A stretch of 5,157 nt of DNA from Pontiella sp. (GTDB lineage Bacteria > Verrucomicrobiota > Kiritimatiellia > Kiritimatiellales > Pontiellaceae). This document shows, in pieces, positions 1 through 5,157 of this stretch (position 1 is its first letter; each line of letters starts with the position of its first letter). The stretch is from assembly GCA_029939385.1 (NCBI GenBank), contig JAOZSZ010000120.1, positions 1 through 5,157 of the forward strand, in the 5' to 3' direction. The position numbers were made by a program, and so were the translations under genes. The notes under the pieces are model-generated. The model did not search any database. It saw nothing but the letters and a program-made list of their open reading frames with translations, and was not told the DNA's origin.

Positions 1-193
1 AATTCTCATAGCTACCCACTGCAATAAGAATCTCTTTACAGGGAAGAACAATTTCAGCACGATCTTCAAATTTAGTTGAACTCCGGATACGAACTCCTGT
101 CATTTCAATTAACCGTCTATTTTTTGGTTTAATCGACACTCCAGTGTCTTTACTATAATCATTTAGCGGGATTGCATATACTTCCAAAAACAT
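1..193 (-). CDS. Unrecognised protein, N-terminal 64 residues (partial at left edge)
   Basis: An open frame starts with ATG at 193-191 and stays open for 64 codons to the window edge, so the C-terminus is missing. The start is well supported: AAAAGGAGG (200-208 on the complementary strand) lies 6 bases upstream. The protein begins MFLEVYAIPLNDYSKD. It is rich in charged and beta-prone residues, with basic clusters (KPKNRR, RIRSSTKFEDR) and a segment LPCKEILIAVGSY. No signal peptide or membrane helix is visible in this part. I do not recognise the family and assign no function. It follows the nitronate-monooxygenase-like gene by 52 bases on the same strand with no obvious terminator between them, so the two are probably co-transcribed. 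The strong ribosome site and uninterrupted frame make a real gene likely; the competing ATG at 198-196 is in another frame and hits a stop after about ten codons. Confidence 0.75.
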   Translation of the reverse strand, partial: MFLEVYAIPLNDYSKDTGVSIKPKNRRLIEMTGVRIRSSTKFEDRAEIVLPCKEILIAVGSYEN

Positions 194-245
194 TTCATTC
201 CTCCTTTTCATTAAGTTAAAGTTATCCTCTGACCTCTACTATGAA

Positions 246-1679
246 TTAAGTTCCGAGCAGAACATTCACAACGTCAGCAGCCGAGAAGTTATGTTTCCCT
301 GATGAACAGAAACGAGCGATATCTACCAAATCATCTCCCATCGTAATTAAGCCTTTCTCGCTAGTTCCATTGGGCAAACGCTGTGGCATTCCAACATTAG
401 CAATAAGCGCATTACAGAGGCATTTACGCCCGATTGTATCCTCTTCTCTTCCACCTTTAGCCACATAAGCGGCAACGGGTTCGGCAGGACATCGGTAACC
501 AATTTTCCCATCTGTACGCCGATACAGTTGACGTAAGGAACCCAGATCACAAATTCGTTGACGTTGCTGATAAACCGTTTCATCGGAAAGAGTTCCAGCC
601 AACTCTGCAATCTTAAAAGGAAATCCGGTCGGGGATGCAAGCGGATCAGTAAAGATATGTGTTTCCCCCGCAAAGGCTTGATGAATCAATTCTTGGCGAA
701 TATCAGGACATAGTCCCGATTCCTCGCAGAGAGCAAAAGCGGTACCGACCTGCACTCCATTTGCGCCTGCGGCCAAAGCTTTTTGCATACCCTCAGCCGA
801 ACCAAATGCACCCGCTAGCCAAAAGGGTAATCCCATCTCACGAAAAGCGGATAACTTTGCGTCATCGCGGGAGCCATAAATTGGTTCTCCTTTATCGTTC
901 AATGTTGTTCGTCCACGCGGAGGAGCATTGTGCCCACCAGCCACATTACTCTCAACAATAAATCCGTCGATTACCCCCGATGCCTTGCGTAAAAGAATTG
1001 AGGCTAAAACCTCTGATGAAACAATAGGGATAAAATCTGGCCGTTGAAGCACGGGGAGCTTCGTATTATTTTCTATAAACTGCGAGGGATCAAACCTCAT
1101 ATTATAGGTTTCGTTTTTTCCTTCCAACCCTGTAATATTAATAGGGTATTCCGCCGGTGCGTGCTCTGATAATGCTGATAATACGCCCGGAATTGCCAAA
1201 GGAATTCCCGCCCCCATAACAACCACAGCCACGCCTGCTAATAAGGCTCCATAAATTGAAGCTAAATGCGGCAACTGGATCTTCTCTAGATAATTAATTC
1301 CTACGGGATTCGAATGCCCCTCTTTTGCAAGAAATACCTCTACAAAATTACTTACAATACAAAGTTCCACCGGCTGGCGCCGACTTCCAAGATCCTGCAT
1401 AACACTCTTCCGATACGAAACATCTTTAGCTTTTCCTCCGGAAATAAAGAAATTATCAAGTGTTTGCTGAGCCATACGAGGAAAAGGGAAATGTTCAAGC
1501 GCACGACGAATATGGCCCCCATGGTCACCATCTTGAAGCCTACGAGCGACCACTTCGGACAACCCCGTCCCCGAGACCAAGCCTAATTGTCCTATCCGAG
1601 AAACCGCTTGTGCCAAGCGCCAATTTGAGACACTTGCACCCATTCCACCTTGAATAATTTTTGGAGGTATAATTCGCAT
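246..1679 (-). CDS. Nitronate monooxygenase / 2-nitropropane dioxygenase-like FMN protein (PfaD-like, long form)
   Basis: A 477-residue protein of the FMN-dependent TIM-barrel family containing nitronate monooxygenases, FabK and PfaD (COG2070 type). Visible marks are the N-terminal IIQGGMG flavin motif (residues 8-14) followed by SNWRLAQAVSRIGQLG, a glycine- and alanine-rich central strand (about 150-160), the GGHNAPP motif (about 248-254) whose histidine matches the GGH of the family, and the phosphate-binding segment GANGVQVGTAF (about 305-315). A C-terminal extension with CPAEP and a CLCNAL pair (Cys 420 and 422) makes it longer than classical enzymes of about 320-350 residues. Family chemistry is flavin-dependent oxidation of nitronates or reduction of enoyl-type substrates; the true substrate cannot be told from sequence. 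I chose ATG at 1679 because the flavin motif normally lies within about ten residues of the start. An in-frame TTG at 1703 would add eight residues. Neither has a clear Shine-Dalgarno. It is probably cytoplasmic and co-transcribed with the downstream gene. Confidence 0.88.
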   Translation of the reverse strand: MRIIPPKIIQGGMGASVSNWRLAQAVSRIGQLGLVSGTGLSEVVARRLQDGDHGGHIRRALEHFPFPRMAQQTLDNFFISGGKAKDVSYRKSVMQDLGSRRQPVELCIVSNFVEVFLAKEGHSNPVGINYLEKIQLPHLASIYGALLAGVAVVVMGAGIPLAIPGVLSALSEHAPAEYPINITGLEGKNETYNMRFDPSQFIENNTKLPVLQRPDFIPIVSSEVLASILLRKASGVIDGFIVESNVAGGHNAPPRGRTTLNDKGEPIYGSRDDAKLSAFREMGLPFWLAGAFGSAEGMQKALAAGANGVQVGTAFALCEESGLCPDIRQELIHQAFAGETHIFTDPLASPTGFPFKIAELAGTLSDETVYQQRQRICDLGSLRQLYRRTDGKIGYRCPAEPVAAYVAKGGREEDTIGRKCLCNALIANVGMPQRLPNGTSEKGLITMGDDLVDIARFCSSGKHNFSAADVVNVLLGT

Positions 1680-1762
1680 AACGGGGTAAATATGACGAAC
1701 CAATACGGCAATAGCGACGACAATCGGTTACAGAGAATACGTTTTTAATTCAAGGAGCCCTT

Positions 1763-1801
1763 ATGACCCTAATCAGCCTACTTTTTCACAACGTGAAATA
1801 A
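1763..1801 (+). other. 12-codon open frame with good ribosome site; possible gene-start remnant
   Basis: AAGGAG (1752-1757) is followed after 5 bases by ATG and the frame MTLISLLFHNVK, then TAA. The ribosome site is as good as any in the window, yet the frame is only 12 codons. The peptide has the look of a protein N-terminus, with a hydrophobic strand ending in FHNV, somewhat like the start of polysaccharide-deacetylase proteins; that similarity is weak and from memory. It could be a 5' remnant of a deleted plus-strand gene, a leader peptide, or chance. It lies between two minus-strand genes and has no recognisable promoter. Confidence 0.2.
1784..1798. repeat. Short perfect inverted repeat, TTTCAC-AAC-GTGAAA
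   Basis: Six-base arms separated by three bases, just downstream of the stop of the IspD-like gene and upstream of the nitronate-monooxygenase-like gene. It could be a small regulator site or a weak hairpin. The stem is AT-rich and has no proper T-tract on the exit side for minus-strand transcription, so I do not call it a terminator. A dyad this short may occur by chance. Confidence 0.25.
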
Positions 1802-1809
1802 CCTATTAT

Positions 1810-2499
1810 TTATCGATTCAATCGAGCATTAAACATAGCCGTAGCAATGGTAAGATCTTCAGCTGAACGGATTTTTAAATTTCCGCAACCCGACTCAATT
1901 AAATGAACCTCTGCCGGGGATTTAACCCACTCGGACTCATCATCGATCAGCTTTATATTTTTATTCTTTAGGTCGAGGATTTTTTTAAGCACCTCATTTT
2001 TAAAAACCTGTGGAGTTTGAGCCGCCCAAGCCGAATTACGTTCGAGGGTCTTACTAGATTTAAGCCCTTTGATCGCGACCTTAACTGCATCTGGAAGTTT
2101 ATGAGCGGCAATAGAGCTTCCGTATCGTTTGGCCGCTTTCACCGTTTCGACAATTACATTATCTGATACAAATGGACGTGAAGCCTCATGCAAAATAATA
2201 ATTGAAGCGGGTTTTGATATTTTTGAAAATACGGTTCGAAGAGAACTAAGACGATTAACCCCGCCAATCACAACTCCACGAACTTTAGTAAACCCGAAGC
2301 GTTTAATTACTTGCAGAGAACCTTCCACCCTCTCCTTGCTAACTACCACAATAATTTCATCGACAACAGCCGACTCATGAAAAGTCTTAAGGCTATGCGC
2401 TAGCACAGGACGACTCCCCATGCTAAGGAATGCAACTTCTGTTCCTGATACAATTTCTTCTTCTTTTCCGCAAGCAATGATGATTGCTAATGTGCTCAT
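1810..2499 (-). CDS. IspD-like cytidylyltransferase homologue with altered active site
   Basis: A 229-residue protein with the fold signature of 2-C-methyl-D-erythritol 4-phosphate cytidylyltransferase (IspD; 236 residues in E. coli). Retained family landmarks in order are RPVLAHSL (30-37), GGxxRxxS (79-86), HEASRP (104-109, usually HDAARP), PDAVK (136-140, usually RDTMK), RNxxWAAQTPQVF (154-166), DDES (186-189) and NLKIRSAEDL (207-216, usually NIKVTxPEDL). The N-terminal CTP loop, normally AAGxGxRM followed by PK, reads ACGKEEEI and GTEVAFL: the arginine and lysine that hold the triphosphate in E. coli IspD (Arg20, Lys27) are absent. Asp106 is replaced by Glu and Thr140 by Ala, while the equivalents of Arg157 and Lys213 remain. 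The frame is intact, so I read this as a paralogue with changed or lost activity, not a decaying copy. The ATG at 2499 follows GCGAGGG at short spacing and starts directly at the first strand (MSTLAIII). A longer frame from TTG at 2571 is unlikely because that codon lies in the predicted -35 box. Confidence 0.8.
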   Translation of the reverse strand: MSTLAIIIACGKEEEIVSGTEVAFLSMGSRPVLAHSLKTFHESAVVDEIIVVVSKERVEGSLQVIKRFGFTKVRGVVIGGVNRLSSLRTVFSKISKPASIIILHEASRPFVSDNVIVETVKAAKRYGSSIAAHKLPDAVKVAIKGLKSSKTLERNSAWAAQTPQVFKNEVLKKILDLKNKNIKLIDDESEWVKSPAEVHLIESGCGNLKIRSAEDLTIATAMFNARLNR

Positions 2500-2543
2500 A
2501 AACCCTCGCTTTGAAATGTTATTTAAACTAGCTAACGCTGGGG

Positions 2544-2571
2544 AGTTTACAAGACACGGAACAAGGGTCAA
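2544..2571 (-). promoter_or_regulatory. Predicted sigma-70 promoter of the IspD-like gene
   Basis: On the minus strand TTGACC (2571-2566) is followed after 16 bases by TAAACT (2549-2544). The first box matches the -35 consensus at five of six positions and the second the -10 consensus at four of six. Transcription would start near 2537 and give a leader of roughly 38 bases before the ATG at 2499. This is by-eye matching only. Confidence 0.45.
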
Positions 2572-2647
2572 GAATTATGATGAGAGCGATTGACTTCATT
2601 AACCTCTCGTTCTTTATATGAAAAGATAAGAAATTTTCGAATCCTAA

Positions 2648-2806
2648 AAAATAAAAATCCAGATTGACCACCCCTATCTTGATAGCCACTCCAACGGTCT
2701 AAGCTATCTAATTGAAAAGATGAAAGGCCAGCGACTTTACACGCATATTAACCTAATAAAGGGCGAACGATCTAAACTTGCCGATCTGGCGGGATCGTTG
2801 CTTTAA
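2648..2806 (+). pseudogene. C-terminal remnant of a PhoH-family ATPase gene (YlaK/PhoH2 type)
   Basis: From 2660 the plus strand reads [20 protein letters not shown], continues with [20 protein letters not shown], and ends ADLAGSLL before TAA at 2804-2806. This is the typical tail of PhoH-family ATPases of the PIN-PhoH kind: QID-NPYLD after the Walker B/sensor region, SNGL-YV-ERF-GQ, a H-L-KGERS element, and LA--LL at the end. An in-frame TAA at 2645-2647 closes the frame on the left, and no Walker A, Walker B or PIN domain can be found in the remaining 145 bases back to the IspD-like gene. An intact gene would be several hundred codons long, so about nine tenths is missing. There is no start codon or ribosome site at a suitable place. 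Its stop overlaps the stop of the convergent PHP gene by 3-4 bases, suggesting the original convergent junction is preserved and the 5' part was deleted or replaced. The region 2500-2647 otherwise holds only the predicted promoter. Confidence 0.8.
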
Positions 2807-3645
2807 CGTAAAGGTTTTACGGCTTTAAGTTGATCCAATGCCTCATCAGGCACACGGAGCTGTCCAAAACCGGTTCCAAGTTTTAAGTCAGGCGTATTGG
2901 CACCGTGAAAATCAGTTCCTCCAGTACAGCCGAGATCAAGATCGGCCGCCCACCCCAGAAACTTGCGAATAGTTTCGGGGCGATGTTCCGCATAATGAGC
3001 TTCGATCCCTCCTAAACCATAGCCTTTTAACTCGCCCACGAGTGCACGTAGCTGTTCGTCAGGGCGATAGATGGTGGCAGGATGCGCTAAAACAGAAACC
3101 CCTCCTGCCTTGCGGATAATCTCAATACATTCCTCTGCCGTATAGCGATATCGATCAACGTACGCAGGCCGACCTTTCGCAAGAAGCAGATCAAACGCCG
3201 CCTTCTTTGATTTAACAAGCCCGAGGCCCACCAATGCCTGAGCAAAATGAGGGCGCCCTATCACATCTTTAACGACATACTTTAGAACATCGTTCCACTG
3301 TAAAATATAGCCCAATTTATTAAGTTTCTTAAGAATCTCAATATTTCGTTCACTGCGCCCAGCCTGAACCTTCTCCATTTTACCCAAAAAAGCCTTACAA
3401 GTATGGTCGATAAAATAACCAAGAATATGCATGGTTCCACGCTCGCAGTCTGCACTAAGCTCAATCCCAGGCACCGCCTCTACCGACCGATTTTTAGCAG
3501 AATAAAGCAATTCAGTGATTCCTTGAACAGTATCATGATCGGTCAATGCTAGGGCTTTCAAACCCCGCTCTTCAGCCATAATAACAAGCTCAGAAGGAGT
3601 ATGCGTACCGTCGGAATAGATAGAATGGGAATGTAGGTCAATCAA
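2803..3645 (-). CDS. PHP-domain phosphoesterase, TrpH/YciV (RNase AM) type
   Basis: A 280-residue protein, close to the 285-295 residues usual for the family. All expected metal ligands of the PHP trinuclear site are visible: DLHSHSxxSDG (His5, His7, Asp12), LTDHDT (His37), PGIELS (Glu62), HILGY (His73), LAHPA (His188) and GGTDFHG (Asp245, His247). The insertion with GRPHFAQAL (about 131-139) and the GIEAHYAEH stretch (about 213-221) are typical of the TrpH/YciV group. Characterised members hydrolyse nucleoside 3',5'-bisphosphates such as pAp and act as 5'-3' exonucleases on short RNA and rRNA ends; a soluble cytoplasmic role of this kind is inferred. I chose TTG at 3645, giving MIDLHSHS, because AAGGAG sits exactly 6 bases upstream; a TTG at 3669 would add eight residues but lies about where transcription is predicted to begin and has no ribosome site. 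The gene is divergent from transketolase and converges on the phoH remnant. Confidence 0.93.
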   Translation of the reverse strand: MIDLHSHSIYSDGTHTPSELVIMAEERGLKALALTDHDTVQGITELLYSAKNRSVEAVPGIELSADCERGTMHILGYFIDHTCKAFLGKMEKVQAGRSERNIEILKKLNKLGYILQWNDVLKYVVKDVIGRPHFAQALVGLGLVKSKKAAFDLLLAKGRPAYVDRYRYTAEECIEIIRKAGGVSVLAHPATIYRPDEQLRALVGELKGYGLGGIEAHYAEHRPETIRKFLGWAADLDLGCTGGTDFHGANTPDLKLGTGFGQLRVPDEALDQLKAVKPLR

Positions 3646-3651
3646 AGATAA

Positions 3652-3657
3652 CTCCTT
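3652..3657 (-). promoter_or_regulatory. Ribosome binding site that fixes a TTG start for the PHP gene
   Basis: On the minus strand AAGGAG is followed by TTATCT and then TTG (3645-3643). The 6-base spacing is ideal and the resulting protein starts at the first PHP strand. No ATG is available in this frame near the N-terminus, so a TTG start is the best choice. Confidence 0.75.
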
Positions 3658-3671
3658 ACAAAACTCCAAAC

Positions 3672-3700
3672 AGTATAAATAGAATATGAACGAAGACCAA
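3672..3700 (-). promoter_or_regulatory. Predicted sigma-70 promoter of the PHP gene
   Basis: On the minus strand TTGGTC (3700-3695) and TATACT (3677-3672) are separated by exactly 17 bases. The -10 box matches consensus at five of six positions; the -35 box at three. Transcription would begin near 3665, leaving a leader of about 20 bases containing only the ribosome site. The rest of the 3646-3805 gap is AT-rich and must also hold the transketolase promoter, but I found no convincing paired boxes for it; TTGACC at 3767-3772 has no good -10 partner. Confidence 0.45.
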
Positions 3701-3805
3701 CCCTTCCTTTCAAAATCAGAGATAATACATAAATTTGTCTTGTAAAATGAGAACCCAAACCTATTTTTGACCTTTATTTTTTAATCGTTTGAGGAGAACA
3801 GACCA

Positions 3806-5157
3806 ATGGATTTATCAAGGGTAGCAAATACAATTCGTGGACTTTCAATAGACGGCATTCAAGCCGCAAATTCTGGACATCCTGGTATGCCGATGGGTAT
3901 GGCCGATGTGGCAACCGTACTCTGGACCCAATACCTCAAGCACAATCCCGAGAATCCAGAATGGAGCGACCGCGATCGCTTCATCCTTTCCTGTGGCCAC
4001 GGGTCAATGTTGATCTACAGCCTTCTCCATCTCTCCGGCTACGATCTGCCTATAGAGGAGCTTAAAAACTTTCGACAATGGGGAAGCAAAACGCCCGGAC
4101 ACCCCGAATTTGAACACACCGTTGGAGTGGAAACCACTACCGGCCCACTCGGTCAAGGTTGCGCCAATGCAGTCGGTATGGCTATTGCTGAAAAAATGCT
4201 CGACGTGCGCTACAACACCCGTGAACAAAAAATTATTGATCACTACACCTATGTCCTCGCTTCCGAAGGTGAATTCGAAGAAGGAATTTCCCACGAAATC
4301 TTCTCCCTCGCAGGAAACCATGGCCTCGGAAAACTAATTGTCTTTTATGACCAAAACTTTATCTCCATCGAAGGTGATACCCACATCACGTATACCGATG
4401 ATGTACAGAAACGTATGGAATCATATGGATGGCAAGTACAGGAAATTAATGGTCACGACACCCGCGAAATTAAAACCGCAATCGAAGCCGCTCAGGCCGA
4501 AACTGAAAAGCCATCGGTAATTATTTGTAATACTAAAATTGGTTTTGGATCCCCGAACAAAGAGGGTTCACCCGATTGCCACGGCGCACCCCTCGGTGAA
4601 GAGGAAGTCCTTGCCACCAAGGAAAACCTCGGGATCTCCACTGAAAAGTTTTTTGTACCCCAAGACGTCCGCGACCTTTTTGCCGCACGCCTCGAAGAAT
4701 TAAAAAAGGTGGAAGCCGAATGGAATAACACCTTCGAAGCATGGAGCACCGCCAACGCCGATCTTTCTAAAGCATGGAACGCCGCGATGAAAGGTGAGAT
4801 TCCAAACCTAAAAGGAAAACTGCCCACCTTCGAAGCCAACACCTCGCTGGCCACTCGTGCTGCTTCCGGCAAGACCATCCAAGCACTCGCCAAGGAAATT
4901 CCGTATCTGGTTGGCGGCTCCGCCGACCTTGCACCCAGCAATAATACCTATATGACAGGTCTTGGCGATATTGGTAAAAACGCCTTCGAAGGGCGCAACT
5001 TCCACTACGGTGTCCGCGAGCTCGGCATGGCCGGCATCATGAACGGCGTCCAGCTCCACGGCGGTTTCCGCATCTTCGGCGGCACCTTCCTCGTCTTCGC
5101 CGACTACGTCCGCCCCGCCGCCCGCATGGCCGCGCTCATGGGCCTGCCCGTCATCTA
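3806..5157 (+). CDS. tkt: Transketolase, N-terminal 450 residues (partial at right edge)
   Basis: Starts at ATG 3806 behind GAGGAG (3791-3796, 9-base spacing) and stays open to the window edge; full-length enzymes have about 660-680 residues, so roughly two thirds is present. Transketolase moves two-carbon ketol units between sugar phosphates using thiamine diphosphate and a divalent metal, in the pentose phosphate pathway, in the cytoplasm. Family marks in order: NSGHPGMPMG (His25), SCGHGSMLIYSLLHLSGYDL, KTPGHPE, TTGPLGQG, the cofactor segment ASEGEFEEGISHE (Glu154) with YDQNFISI (Asn184, Ile186), IGFGSPNKEG and HGAPLG, ATRAASG, GGSADLAPSN, HYGVRELGM (Glu405, the catalytic glutamate) and FGGTFLVFADYVRPA. 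Alignment with the E. coli enzyme is nearly gap-free to residue 186, one residue offset. Two oddities: the canonical GDG is SEG here, so the metal-binding Asp is Glu, and third-position GC rises from about 27% in the first 30 codons to about 95% in the last 59. It is divergent from the PHP gene. Confidence 0.97.
   Translation, partial: MDLSRVANTIRGLSIDGIQAANSGHPGMPMGMADVATVLWTQYLKHNPENPEWSDRDRFILSCGHGSMLIYSLLHLSGYDLPIEELKNFRQWGSKTPGHPEFEHTVGVETTTGPLGQGCANAVGMAIAEKMLDVRYNTREQKIIDHYTYVLASEGEFEEGISHEIFSLAGNHGLGKLIVFYDQNFISIEGDTHITYTDDVQKRMESYGWQVQEINGHDTREIKTAIEAAQAETEKPSVIICNTKIGFGSPNKEGSPDCHGAPLGEEEVLATKENLGISTEKFFVPQDVRDLFAARLEELKKVEAEWNNTFEAWSTANADLSKAWNAAMKGEIPNLKGKLPTFEANTSLATRAASGKTIQALAKEIPYLVGGSADLAPSNNTYMTGLGDIGKNAFEGRNFHYGVRELGMAGIMNGVQLHGGFRIFGGTFLVFADYVRPAARMAALMGLPVI

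Noticed and set aside
659..961. Open frame of 100 codons on the plus strand inside the nitronate-monooxygenase-like gene, and similar frames at 347-673 and 1314-1657.
   Set aside because: The translations have no recognisable motif and sit opposite or out of frame with a clear family protein.
2500..2571. An extension of the IspD-like protein by 24 residues from TTG at 2571.
   Set aside because: That TTG is the first half of a good -35 box, there is no ribosome site before it, and IspD proteins begin close to the first beta strand, which the ATG at 2499 gives.
2577..2624. Fifteen-codon plus-strand frame from ATG at 2577 in the gap upstream of the phoH remnant.
   Set aside because: There is no ribosome site, its frame ends before the remnant, and it does not resemble any part of PhoH.
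2782..2797. Inverted repeat CGATC-TGGCGG-GATCG as a terminator for the PHP gene.
   Set aside because: The stem is only five base pairs, has no T-tract on the minus-strand exit side, and lies within the PhoH-coding remnant, so coding ancestry explains it.
3720..3775. Candidate transketolase promoter elements (GATAAT at 3721, TAAAAT at 3743, TTGACC at 3767).
   Set aside because: None has a partner box at 16-18 bases; in AT-rich sequence such single matches are expected by chance.
4004..5059. Several open frames of 60-149 codons on the minus strand and in other plus frames across the transketolase gene.
   Set aside because: They lie wholly inside a highly conserved coding sequence, lack ribosome sites, and give low-complexity or unfamiliar translations. 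They are shadows of transketolase.

Overview
This 5157-base window looks like ordinary bacterial chromosome: moderate base composition, short intergenic gaps, Shine-Dalgarno sites, and no phage, plasmid, insertion-sequence or CRISPR hallmarks. No rRNA or tRNA gene is visible. The style of the proteins (a long nitronate-monooxygenase-type protein, an IspD paralogue with an altered nucleotide loop, a transketolase with a Ser-Glu-Gly cofactor motif) made me think of the Planctomycetota-Verrucomicrobiota-Chlamydiota side of the tree, perhaps Opitutae-like Verrucomicrobiota. That is an impression from memory and is not proven by the sequence.

Layout from left to right. Positions 1-193 (minus) hold the first 64 codons of an unrecognised protein that runs off the left edge. 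Positions 246-1679 (minus) encode a nitronate monooxygenase / PfaD-like FMN TIM-barrel protein. Positions 1704-1809 form a short gap with a 12-codon plus-strand open frame behind a good ribosome site, and a small perfect dyad. Positions 1810-2499 (minus) encode an IspD-like cytidylyltransferase homologue that has lost several residues essential in IspD, with a plausible sigma-70 promoter at 2544-2571. Positions 2500-2802 contain no intact gene. The right half of that gap (about 2648-2806, plus) is the leftover C-terminal end of a PhoH-family ATPase gene, whose stop codon overlaps the stop of the next gene. Positions 2803-3645 (minus) encode a PHP-domain phosphoesterase of the TrpH/YciV (RNase AM / nucleoside 3',5'-bisphosphate phosphatase) type. 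From 3806 to the right edge (plus) runs the first 450 codons of transketolase.

The PHP gene and the transketolase gene are divergent and share a 160-base control region. A recognisable promoter for the PHP gene lies there; none is convincing for transketolase. The nitronate-monooxygenase-like gene and the small gene downstream are 52 bases apart on one strand and probably co-transcribed. I see no single pathway joining all the genes: transketolase supplies glyceraldehyde 3-phosphate and pentose phosphates, the former being a precursor of the isoprenoid route to which true IspD belongs, but the IspD-like protein here probably does not carry out that reaction normally.

The points most worth a second look are the degenerate but intact IspD-like gene, the phoH gene tail, the Asp-to-Glu change in the transketolase cofactor motif, and the steep rise in third-position GC along the transketolase gene. 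I did not find a convincing novel multi-gene system.
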